A DNA stretch of 64,000 bases from Pseudomonas fluorescens (GTDB lineage Bacteria; Pseudomonadota; Gammaproteobacteria; Pseudomonadales; Pseudomonadaceae): positions 271,826 to 335,825 of the forward strand of contig NZ_OZ024668.1 of the NCBI RefSeq assembly GCF_902497775.2, written 5' to 3'. The first letter of the stretch is position 1; each line of letters starts with the position of its first letter. The position numbers and the translations under genes are program-made. The notes under the pieces are model-generated. The model saw only the letters and a program-made list of their open reading frames with translations. It was not told the DNA's origin and searched no databases. Shown in pieces: positions 47,936 to 55,756 of the stretch.

Positions 47936-48217
47936 TCATTGCGAACGGCTATTCGCCGTCGCCAAATCCTCAACCAACGCCTTCGCCATCCCGCTCAGAA
48001 AATGAGCCGCACAAGCCATCGCTTCATCCTCTTCGATCATCGCTTGATGAGTCAGCTTGCTCACGCACCCCATCAGCAACGCCGCCTGCTCCAGAACAAA
48101 ATCCGCACTATGCCCTGGTTCAACCCGAAACAGTCGTTCAGTGGTCTTCCCGCTCGGGCCTTCGCCGAATGTGCCGACGCCTATCGTTTTCAGAACTGAA
48201 GCATGATCATCGTTCAT
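47936..48217 (-). CDS. DUF3077-like protein
   Basis: 93 aa. LFRVEPGHSADFVLEQAALLMGCVSKLTHQAM...AAHFLSGMAKALVEDLA is the same family as the island gene at 36258. A TAGGAGG site lies 5 bases before the ATG. The companion gene at 48283 is upstream on the same strand, 65 bases away. Confidence 0.78.
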   Translation of the reverse strand: MNDDHASVLKTIGVGTFGEGPSGKTTERLFRVEPGHSADFVLEQAALLMGCVSKLTHQAMIEEDEAMACAAHFLSGMAKALVEDLATANSRSQ

Positions 48218-48282
48218 CCATACCTCCTAAAGCAGGCAGCCAGCCTTGCCTAAGCAACACTGGCGCTCTTCTGAAATTAACC

Positions 48283-48510
48283 TCAGTGCTTCAATTGAAC
48301 CTTGCTCAAAGCCACTTCAATCAAGCTTCGGGCGTGTTCAATCTCATGCATGGTGGCCAAGGTCAGTACCTGCCCAGGCGGTCTGGGATGCAGTAGCACC
48401 GTTTGTTGGGCAATAGTCAGCGCGCAGACTAGATATTCGGAAGTCTGGACGAGCAGGTCTTCAAGGAATTGGTTGGGATGATGCGGTGGATCTGGGACGA
48501 TTTTTAACAT
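48283..48510 (-). CDS. Hypothetical small protein, companion of DUF3077
   Basis: 75 aa, starts MLKIVPDPP, a motif shared by many short pseudomonad proteins that often neighbour DUF3077 genes. Helical, soluble. GGGGAG precedes the ATG. Function unknown. Confidence 0.7.
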   Translation of the reverse strand: MLKIVPDPPHHPNQFLEDLLVQTSEYLVCALTIAQQTVLLHPRPPGQVLTLATMHEIEHARSLIEVALSKVQLKH

Positions 48511-48975
48511 GGTGTCTCCCCGGTGAGTGGAGCCGCCACGAATCTGCTGTCAAACAAATGGGTGGCAACTGTACGTGGGTTGACAGACCGAACACCGGAG
48601 AACTCGGCGCACACGAAGGTGCCCCACGCACAATCGCCATAAAGGCTTGCGCATGTCCACGGTGTAGTCGGCCTGTCAAAACCGGTCGTTGAATTGCCAA
48701 CGACCGGTCGAGACTAGAGTCCTACCGGGACCACTGCAATGCTTTAAAAGCGGCAAAAGTATGATTGGGAAATGGACTACAGGGAATCAGGAAATTCTGA
48801 AGATTTCCGCCGTTAAAGTACCGTTCTCGCGACTATTCGTTACAAATCAACGCAACCCACTGGTGACCCTGCCATCACCCACGCCATCATAGGAGGTCAC
48901 CGCAACCTGGCCCGGCCAGGCGCTGCGTTATGTACGAAGGGCAACGAAAGCCCTCTTTTTCTGCTGGGGCGATGG
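48511..48975. other. Gene-free region with two hairpins
   Basis: 465 bases. A perfect inverted repeat (ACCGGTCGTTG at 48681, CAACGACCGGT at 48698, 6-base loop) and a terminator-like hairpin AGGGC-AACGAAA-GCCCT followed by CTTTTTCT (48938-48962), just 13 bases before the next gene. No frame here has coding character. Confidence 0.5.
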
Positions 48976-49578
48976 ATGAAACAAGGGCGAGTGTGGGCGC
49001 TGATGTTGATGGTTGCGGTCTTGTCGGGCTGCGCCACGGCGCCGCCGAGGGATCAGAACAATCTGTGCAATATCTACCGCGAGTACCCAGACTGGTACGA
49101 AGATTCGCTGAAGATGCAGCAGCAGTTCGGCACGCCGCAACATGTGGCGATGGCGATCATGAAGCAGGAAAGCAGTTTCGTCTCTGATGCGCTGCCGCCC
49201 CGCGATTACTTGCTGTGGGTAATCCCGTGGGGGCGGGTGAGTTCGGCCTATGGTTATGCACAGGCCCAGGACCCGGTCTGGGGTGAGTACAAGACTGGCA
49301 CCGGCAATGGCGGCTCACGCGACAACTTCGATGACGCGGTAATGTTCATTGGCTGGTACACCGCCGGCACCCAGCGCCAGTTGGGGATTTCCAAGTGGGA
49401 TACCTACAACCAGTACTTGGCCTATCACGAAGGGCGCGGCGGTTTTAGTCGTGGGACCTATCGCAGCAAGCCGTGGCTGATGCAGGTGGCGCGCAAGGTG
49501 GAGGCGCAGTCGCGGCTCTACGGTGCCCAGCTCAAGGCCTGTCGCCAGGAGCTGGAAGATGATCGCGGTTGGTTTTAG
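48976..49578 (+). CDS. Transglycosylase-SLT-like lipoprotein
   Basis: 200 aa. Lipobox VLSGC (Cys19). MAIMKQESSFVSDA has the glutamate and ESSF of SLT lytic transglycosylases, and SSAYGYAQAQDPVWGEYK and NQYLAYHEGRGGF follow the fold. It should cut peptidoglycan from the outer membrane. ATG at 48976 gives a standard lipoprotein signal. Confidence 0.85.
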   Translation: MKQGRVWALMLMVAVLSGCATAPPRDQNNLCNIYREYPDWYEDSLKMQQQFGTPQHVAMAIMKQESSFVSDALPPRDYLLWVIPWGRVSSAYGYAQAQDPVWGEYKTGTGNGGSRDNFDDAVMFIGWYTAGTQRQLGISKWDTYNQYLAYHEGRGGFSRGTYRSKPWLMQVARKVEAQSRLYGAQLKACRQELEDDRGWF

Positions 49579-50450
49579 CGCGCTCGGCGCAGCAGCGGGC
49601 GGGTCTTGATCAGCCCAGTTACAAGGGCCGCCAGAATCAGGGCAATGGCAATGCCTTCGTTGCGGTCTATATGGTGGCCGAGCATGACGATGGAGCCGGC
49701 GATGCCGAATACCGGGATCAGCAACGACAGCGGCGCGACGGTTGAAACCGGGTACTCGCGCAGCAACAGGTTCCAGCCCCAGTAACAGAAGTGCGTCGCC
49801 GCATAGACCTGGAACAACAGCGATAGCAGCGCGATGCCCTCAACGTGGCTGGCCAGGGCGGTGAACGGCGCGCTGCCATGGTTGAGCCAGGTGAGCAGCA
49901 GCAAGGGGATCGGCGGGAAGAGGCTGGCCCACACCACAAAGGCAAACATCTCACGCACTTTCGTGCGTTTGATGATGACGTTGCCCAGGCTCCAGCTGAA
50001 GGCGCTGACCAGCACTACGCTGTAGCCCGCGGTCGTCGCCTGGCCGGGGCTGTTGGCGATAATGCAGATCAAGCCCAGGGCGGCGAGTACCACGCCAACG
50101 CACTGGCCAAGGCTCATGCCTTCGCGAAACAGCAGCACGCCCCACCCCAAGGTGAAGAAGGCACTGAACTGGATCAGCAGGGCAGCGGTGCCCGGTGGCA
50201 CGCCCAGGCTGATCCCTAAGTTGATCAGCGCCCACATCGCCACGCCGAAGATCAAGCCATAAGCGGCGAGCCAGCCCAGGGCCACGGGCGGGCGTTTGAT
50301 GAAGAAAATCCAGGGCAGGGCGGCGAGGCTGAAGCGCAGGGCGGTGAGCAACAGCGGGTCGATCTCGGCCAGGGCCAGTTTGCTGATGGGGAAGTTCAGG
50401 CCCCAGACGGCTGTCACCAGCACGGCGAGCAGCAGGTGTTTTCGTTGCAT
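49575..50450 (-). CDS. EamA/DMT-family exporter
   Basis: 291 aa with ten predicted helices in two EamA halves (about 5-135, 150-285). AVWGLNFPISKLALAEIDPLLLTALRF is the typical start. Similar proteins export amino acids and metabolites. ATG at 50450 chosen (MQRKHLLLAV). Divergent from the AraC-type gene at 50546, which may control it. Confidence 0.88.
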   Translation of the reverse strand: MQRKHLLLAVLVTAVWGLNFPISKLALAEIDPLLLTALRFSLAALPWIFFIKRPPVALGWLAAYGLIFGVAMWALINLGISLGVPPGTAALLIQFSAFFTLGWGVLLFREGMSLGQCVGVVLAALGLICIIANSPGQATTAGYSVVLVSAFSWSLGNVIIKRTKVREMFAFVVWASLFPPIPLLLLTWLNHGSAPFTALASHVEGIALLSLLFQVYAATHFCYWGWNLLLREYPVSTVAPLSLLIPVFGIAGSIVMLGHHIDRNEGIAIALILAALVTGLIKTRPLLRRAR

Positions 50451-50545
50451 GGTGTTGTTATCCACAGGCGGGCAGGGCGCAACTATGCGCAATGCAGGGG
50501 CTGGCCCGCTTGCGCTAACGGGTCGTAGGTCGGTAGATTCGGGCC

Positions 50546-51322
50546 ATGATTGAAATTGACCCGTATGAACACATTCCCCGCGATGCAGTGGTGACCGCCG
50601 TCGACTATGCCGATGGCCATCACTTCGCCCTGCATACCCATCGGCGCGGGCAGTTTGCCTATGCGGCCTGTGGGGTGATCACCGTGTTCACGCGCCAGGG
50701 CAACTGGGTGGTGCCGCCGCAACGGGCGATCTGGGTGCCGGCGCAGGTGCCCCATGAGATGGCCATGAGCGGGCCGGTGACCATGCTCAACACCTACATC
50801 AGCAACGAGGCGGTGGCGCGTTTGGGGTTGCCGGGGTTGTGTCAGGTGTTCGATGTGTCGGCGTTTTTGCGCCAGTTGCTGATTCAGGCGGCGCAGGTGC
50901 CGGCGCTGTATGCGGAAGCGGAGCGCGACGGTCATTTGATGGCCTTGCTGCTGCACGAAATCGCCAGCATGGCGCCGCTGTCGCTGAACGCGCCGCTGCC
51001 GGATGATCCGCGCCTGGCCCAGGCGTGCCAGCGGCTGTTGCAGCAACCGTCGCTTGAAGTGAGCATCGATGACATGGCCCGGCAGGTGGGCAGGAGCCGG
51101 CGCACGTTCACCCGGCTGTTTCGGCAGCAAACCGGTATCAGCTATGTCGAATGGCGCCAGCAAGCATGCCTGTTGGCAGCGGTGGTGCGCCTGGGCAATG
51201 GCGAGCCGATTACCCGGGTGGCGGTGGACCTGGGCTATAGCAGCCCGAGTGCGTTTACCAGTGTGTTTCGCAAGGTGCTGGGAGCGGCGCCAAGTCGGTA
51301 TTTCAGCAAGGAAGCGCTATGA
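50546..51322 (+). CDS. AraC-family regulator
   Basis: 258 aa. An N-terminal cupin (HTHRRGQFAYAACGVITVF, about 30-50; PHEMAM) binds an unknown ligand, and C-terminal tandem HTH (SIDDMARQVGRSRRTFTRLFRQQTG, VAVDLGYSSPSAFTSVFRKVLG) binds DNA. Shares a 95-base divergent promoter region with the EamA gene, a common regulator/exporter pair. Overlaps the next gene by 4 bases. Confidence 0.92.
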   Translation: MIEIDPYEHIPRDAVVTAVDYADGHHFALHTHRRGQFAYAACGVITVFTRQGNWVVPPQRAIWVPAQVPHEMAMSGPVTMLNTYISNEAVARLGLPGLCQVFDVSAFLRQLLIQAAQVPALYAEAERDGHLMALLLHEIASMAPLSLNAPLPDDPRLAQACQRLLQQPSLEVSIDDMARQVGRSRRTFTRLFRQQTGISYVEWRQQACLLAAVVRLGNGEPITRVAVDLGYSSPSAFTSVFRKVLGAAPSRYFSKEAL

Positions 51323-51873
51323 ATCATGAAGCACGGGTGCAGCAGATTATCTCGACCGATGTGCGCAGGTGGCAGGTGCTTGAGGTGGTCCGGCGCCTGG
51401 ACCTTGCGGACTGCTGGATCGGTGCCGGGTTTGTTCGCAATGCGGTGTGGGATTACCTCCACGGCCGTACGCCGTCACCGCTCACCGGGGACGTGGATGT
51501 CATCTGGTTTGATCCGGCTCGGGCAGACGCTACCGAAGACCAACGCCTGGAAGCGACGTTGCGCGAGCTGGCTCCCGGCATCGACTGGTCGGTAAAGAAC
51601 CAGGCGCGCATGCACAGCCGCAACGGCGATGCGCCCTACAGTTCATCAGCCGAAGCGATGTCCTTCTGGTGTGAAACGGCTACCGCCATTGCGGTACGAC
51701 GCACTGCTGAAGATGTATGTGAAGTGTCGGCGCCTTTGGGGCTTGATGACTTGTTCGAGCTGTTGCTCAGGCCGAGCCGGCGTTTTGTGGTAGAGAAGCG
51801 GTCGGTCTATGAAGAGCGGATTGTGGCCAAGGCGTGGTTGAGCAAGTGGCCACGGTTGCACTGTGTTGGCTGA
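51319..51873 (+). CDS. Nucleotidyltransferase-like protein (DUF925 type)
   Basis: 184 aa. CWIGAGFVRNAVWDYLHG and LTGDVDVIWFD form the nucleotidyltransferase core with the D-x-D metal pair; this is the pattern of the DUF925/nucleotidyltransferase family. Substrate unknown. Start overlaps the regulator stop (ATGA). Confidence 0.82.
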   Translation: MNHEARVQQIISTDVRRWQVLEVVRRLDLADCWIGAGFVRNAVWDYLHGRTPSPLTGDVDVIWFDPARADATEDQRLEATLRELAPGIDWSVKNQARMHSRNGDAPYSSSAEAMSFWCETATAIAVRRTAEDVCEVSAPLGLDDLFELLLRPSRRFVVEKRSVYEERIVAKAWLSKWPRLHCVG

Positions 51874-51967
51874 CATCGACGGGTTGAGAAAACTCCGCTG
51901 TTCTTGCTTGATTTCTCTAAAGGTGTCACCTCGAAAACACTAACGACACGCCTGCTGAAAGAATCTA

Positions 51968-52489
51968 CTACATACAAACTTTCGAATCCCAGCCTTTATC
52001 ATCAACATACGCAATCTGAACAACGTTTGCGCTACCGCCAGGTCCTGCTTTTAAGCAGAATTTTTTCACAAAACCAAATGTTGGATTTGTTGGATCCTCA
52101 AAGCGCGCGTTTATGTAAACTTCATAAACCCTTCCTGGCTGTAGAGCTTCTGCACGATCTGAGACAATTGCCCCTTTAGGAGTGACTCCGTAGGGAATAC
52201 AGATATCGCTCGAAAGGGGCTGTTGTTGACCTGTGGGGTAAGCAAATGACCAAACGATCTTTGAAGGAGACACCGCGGAATCATAAACCTCTAGAGCCGC
52301 CAGCCGAGGAGCCGAGTCACCACGATATGAACCCCATGCCCCCACAGCAAAGCAAGCCGCTCCCATGACCTCCCTCACTTCAGCCTCCTGCATCCGTACG
52401 TCAGTCACGCACGCCACCAATGACACCGATAATCCCAGAACGGAACTAAGGCAGGTTAACTGGCGACGCCGGATTTTCAATGAATTCAC
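51968..52489 (-). CDS. Putative lipoprotein, immunity to the zincin effector
   Basis: About 173 aa from GTG at 52489, which has GAGG 9 bases upstream; ATGs at 52498, 52504 and 52531 are alternatives. Signal with lipobox SLVAC, then a compact domain ending in KAGPGGSANVVQIAYVDDKGWDSKVCM. It overlaps the end of the effector-like gene. Location in the periplasm plus tight linkage to a toxin-like gene suggests T6SS immunity, as in similar pairs; not proven. Confidence 0.65.
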   Translation of the reverse strand: MNSLKIRRRQLTCLSSVLGLSVSLVACVTDVRMQEAEVREVMGAACFAVGAWGSYRGDSAPRLAALEVYDSAVSPSKIVWSFAYPTGQQQPLSSDICIPYGVTPKGAIVSDRAEALQPGRVYEVYINARFEDPTNPTFGFVKKFCLKAGPGGSANVVQIAYVDDKGWDSKVCM

Positions 52490-53447
52490 TGAGCACATCC
52501 TCATAAAGCCACAGGTGGTCTGAGTATTCATACATTCTCATTGCCCTGGGGGAATCCAAGAATTTTAATACGAAATAGTCCGCTAAAACCTCTCCCTGAG
52601 CCTCCATGTTATAATCGCTCAGTCGACGACCTTCTGCTAGCGTGTAATTATAATCAAGGCTGATTCGCGCTGCACCTCGCCAAAAAACCGGGTACCCCAG
52701 CTGATGCTGCCACACATGCACCATTTCATGAATAAACCAGCGCTTATCTCGCACTTCAGTAGAAAAATCTTCTTTAAAGTCCGCCGGGTGAAAGTATATG
52801 TTTCCGTTCGGCGCAATAGCCATTAGCTGAGGTTGAAATGGCAAATATTTTTTGTTGTAGACCCTCACGGCGCCATAATCAATTGACTCTTTGAAAAGTA
52901 AGCGTGCGAACCTCTTTTCTCCTTCCGTCAGGTAGCGATAACCCTTTTTTATCGTGACAGTTTTTACCGAGATACCATAGCCTTCTTCGGAGGTTTCAAT
53001 ACCCTTAAGCTCAAAGGATGGTGAAAACTGTTCGACGTGCCCGTGATCGCAGCACACATTCATTTCATCTACTAAAAATTCAATCCTCTCCACCCGCACC
53101 GCATTGGCGCTCTTAATTCTCTCAGTGCAGCCCGCAGTATCAATACATCCCCCAACAATCTTGCCATCACCCAACGTCACTCGGTATCTGGTGCCGGGTG
53201 GCACTCCATCCTCGCCAGACACAATTTTCAACTGCTCGTCGAACCGTCGACACTCACACACCCAACTGAGCCCTTGCTTATCTAGAATCTCACAGCCCGT
53301 TTCAGCATTTCGCAATTCAACACCCATAACAATTTCACCGCTGGCGGAATGAAACTGCAAGGAGTTGAATCTTTCACCAAAGGAGCTTTGCAACTTCAAC
53401 ATAACATCTAGATGTGTTTCGCAGTGACTGCCCTTGACCTGTGTCAT
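52446..53447 (-). CDS. Zincin-type putative T6SS effector
   Basis: 333 aa. The N-terminal part has GVPPGTRYRVTLGDGKIVGGCIDTAGCTERI (about 81-111), resembling the linker segment (PYRL..DG...G.TD..G.TER) found in VgrG, PAAR and Rhs proteins. The C-terminal part has a metalloprotease motif HEMVH (240-244) and DYNMEAQGEVLADYF, with a possible third zinc ligand glutamate. No signal peptide and no VgrG/PAAR gene nearby. Substrate unknown, possibly a peptidoglycan or protein peptidase acting in the periplasm of target cells. Confidence 0.72.
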   Translation of the reverse strand: MTQVKGSHCETHLDVMLKLQSSFGERFNSLQFHSASGEIVMGVELRNAETGCEILDKQGLSWVCECRRFDEQLKIVSGEDGVPPGTRYRVTLGDGKIVGGCIDTAGCTERIKSANAVRVERIEFLVDEMNVCCDHGHVEQFSPSFELKGIETSEEGYGISVKTVTIKKGYRYLTEGEKRFARLLFKESIDYGAVRVYNKKYLPFQPQLMAIAPNGNIYFHPADFKEDFSTEVRDKRWFIHEMVHVWQHQLGYPVFWRGAARISLDYNYTLAEGRRLSDYNMEAQGEVLADYFVLKFLDSPRAMRMYEYSDHLWLYEDVLSEFIENPASPVNLP

Positions 53448-53622
53448 TTTTCAAGCCTCATGGCAGAAATATAAACGATTGGGTCGAGCTGAGCGGTGAT
53501 GGTCATGTATCCATGATTGGCCATAAGCGTTACTCCCTGTAGTCAGAGAGCGCAGCCTAGATTCGAATAAGTTGATGGGTATGTAGGTCGTTTCCGAAAA
53601 TTGTTGCTTTGGCCTGAAAGAT

Positions 53623-54402
53623 CTACGCCCAACCAAACAACTCACAAGCATTACCCGTACTCACCTCAGCCAGCCGCTCAACCTCAATCCCCATGATCGC
53701 GGCCAGCGCCTGGGCAATCTGCGGCAGGTGCTCCGGGCTGTTGCGCACGCCGGGGAACATCACCGGGGCCATGTCTGGCGCGTCGGTTTCCAGCACCACG
53801 CTGTCCAGCGGTAACTGTGGCAGCACCTTGTGCAGGCGCAGCGCTTGCGGCCAGGTCGCGGCGCCGCCCAGGCCCAGTTTGAAGCCGAGCTTGTGGTACT
53901 CGCGGGCCTCTTCGACGCTGCCGGCAAAGGCGTGGATGATGCCGCCGCGCTTGAGCTTGTAGCGCTTGAGCGTGGCGATCACCACCGCGTGGCTGCGGCG
54001 CACGTGCAGCAGGGCGGGCAGGTTGCAGTCCGCGGCCAGTTGCAGCTGGGCTTCGAACAGCGCCTGTTGGCGCTCGCGGTCGAGTTCGGGCAGGTAGTAA
54101 TCCAGTCCGAATTCGCCGACGGCGCACAGCTGGCGCTCGCCCCGCAGGCGGGTCAGCCAGTCGCCCAGTGCGCTCAGGTGTTCGGGGCGGTGCTGGTCGA
54201 GGTAGACCGGGTGCAGGCCGAACGCGGCGTACAGTTGCGCGTCGCTGCGCACCAGGTCCCAGACGCGCTGCCAGTTGTCCTGATACACCCCCAGCACCAC
54301 CATGCGCTCGACCCCGCCAGCCCGGGCGTTGGCCAGTAGGGCCGGGCGGTCGGGGTCGAAGTCTGGAAAGTCCAGGTGGGTGTGGGTGTCGATCAGGCGC
54401 AT
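53623..54402 (-). CDS. TatD-family metal-dependent hydrolase
   Basis: 259 aa. Metal ligands: DTHTHLD (residues 5-11), GEFGLDYY (E near 96), HVRRSHA, HAFAGS and ETDAPDM. TatD-type enzymes are DNA exonucleases/hydrolases. It is directly downstream of cra with a 2-base gap; a shared transcript is likely. Confidence 0.93.
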   Translation of the reverse strand: MRLIDTHTHLDFPDFDPDRPALLANARAGGVERMVVLGVYQDNWQRVWDLVRSDAQLYAAFGLHPVYLDQHRPEHLSALGDWLTRLRGERQLCAVGEFGLDYYLPELDRERQQALFEAQLQLAADCNLPALLHVRRSHAVVIATLKRYKLKRGGIIHAFAGSVEEAREYHKLGFKLGLGGAATWPQALRLHKVLPQLPLDSVVLETDAPDMAPVMFPGVRNSPEHLPQIAQALAAIMGIEVERLAEVSTGNACELFGWA

Positions 54403-54404
54403 GC

Positions 54405-55400
54405 TCAGGCCGTGAAGAGTCGCTGTTTGAAGGTTCGACCGATGGCGTGCACACCGGGTTCGTATTGCTTCTGTTCAACGGCGGCGAGGGCCAGTTTGAG
54501 CGCGGTTTCGGCGATCAGGCCGTGCTGCTGGGCCATGGCGTTGACCGGCAGCGGCAGGAAGTCGAGCAGTTGGTTGTCACCGAAGGTGCCCAGTTGCAGG
54601 CTGCGCGAGTCGGCCGGGCGCGCTTGCAGTACGTCGAACACGCCTTGCAGCAGCACGTAGGAGGTGGTCACCAGGGCGTCGGGCAGGCGGCCGAGTTCTT
54701 CGATCAGTTGGTTCATCAGGCGCTGGCCGCACTCGCGGCTGAAGGCTTCGCCTTGCAGGCGGCTGATCTTGCCGCTGAAGCCTTCCAGGGCCTGATCGAA
54801 ACCGCCAGCGCGGGCCTGGCTGACGCTGAGCTCCGGGCGGGCGCCGATCAGGGCGATGTGCGCAGGCTTGCTGGCCAGCAGGCTGCGGGTCAGTTGCTGG
54901 CTGGCGTTGCGGTCGTCGCTGACGATCGAGCAGAAGTGCGCCGGGTCGAGGCTGCGGTCGATGGCGATAATCGGCATACCCTTGGCTTGCAGTTCGCGGT
55001 AGCTGTCGTCTTCTGGCGGCAGGCAACTGGCGACGAACAGGGCGTCACAACGACGGGCGCGGAACAGCTGCTGCAACTGGCGCTCGCTGTCGGGCTGATC
55101 GTCGCTGCTGGCGATCAGCAGTTGGTAACCCTGGGCCCGGGCGCGTTGTTCCAGTTGCTTGGCGATGCGTGCGTAGCTGGGGTTTTCCAGGTCGGGGAGG
55201 ATGAACCCGAGGGTACGCGTGTGCCGGCTGCGCAAGCCCGCGGCTTGGGGGTTGGGGGTGAAGCCATGGGCTTCGACCACCGCCCGCACCCGCTCGACAG
55301 TGCTGTTGCTGATGCGTTGCTGTTCGGCCTTGCCATTGATGACGTAGCTGGCGGTGGTGACGGACACACCGGCCAGACGCGCGATATCGCTGAGTTTCAC
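54405..55400 (-). CDS. cra: Catabolite repressor/activator Cra (FruR)
   Basis: 331 aa LacI-type regulator. HTH KLSDIARLAGVSVTTASYVINGKAEQQRIS (2-31), hinge around 45-60, then the sugar-binding core. Cra in P. putida senses fructose-1-phosphate and represses fruBKA. It is divergent from fruB, and an operator lies in the shared gap. Confidence 0.94.
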   Translation of the reverse strand: MKLSDIARLAGVSVTTASYVINGKAEQQRISNSTVERVRAVVEAHGFTPNPQAAGLRSRHTRTLGFILPDLENPSYARIAKQLEQRARAQGYQLLIASSDDQPDSERQLQQLFRARRCDALFVASCLPPEDDSYRELQAKGMPIIAIDRSLDPAHFCSIVSDDRNASQQLTRSLLASKPAHIALIGARPELSVSQARAGGFDQALEGFSGKISRLQGEAFSRECGQRLMNQLIEELGRLPDALVTTSYVLLQGVFDVLQARPADSRSLQLGTFGDNQLLDFLPLPVNAMAQQHGLIAETALKLALAAVEQKQYEPGVHAIGRTFKQRLFTA

Positions 55401-55756
55401 CGCATTTTCCTTGTTATTACCGAGACTGGCTGCAGAGCCTGACCGGGTATTGTCGCCGATCCTGGGAGGAGGGCGCAGACGACCATTGTCGCAATTGTCC
55501 TACAAGATGGGCAATGTTGTTCACAGTTCTAGCGGGCTTGCCCCGCGATGAGGCCCCTGCCGCCCCGCAATACGACAAGCAGGGCTTCATTGATCCCACA
55601 TTATCGAGTAACGTGCTCGTGAATTTAGATTAAACGTTTCAGCAGGCGATTTTTCTGCCGATCCATTCGCCTGGACAGGGCCATTGCAACTGGCCCTCAG
55701 CTGAACAATTCACAACAATACCTCAGCACCGACCTGGTGCTGCAAAGGAGAAGGTC
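55401..55756. other. cra-fruB intergenic region
   Basis: 356 bases with a single REP-like core at 55528-55551, the Cra operator at 55630 and a promoter region that I could not define precisely. No protein gene. Confidence 0.7.
55630..55641. promoter_or_regulatory. Cra operator of fruBKA
   Basis: TTAAACGTTTCA, 116 bases before fruB. This is the sequence I recall as the P. putida Cra target at the fruB promoter. Fructose-1-phosphate would release Cra and induce the operon. Confidence 0.8.

Noticed and set aside
48689..48892. 67-codon frame
   Set aside because: Starts inside the inverted repeat and shows no coding bias.
53451..53651. 66-codon minus-strand frame between the effector and tatD
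   Set aside because: No start signal, composition unlike protein, overlaps the tatD end.
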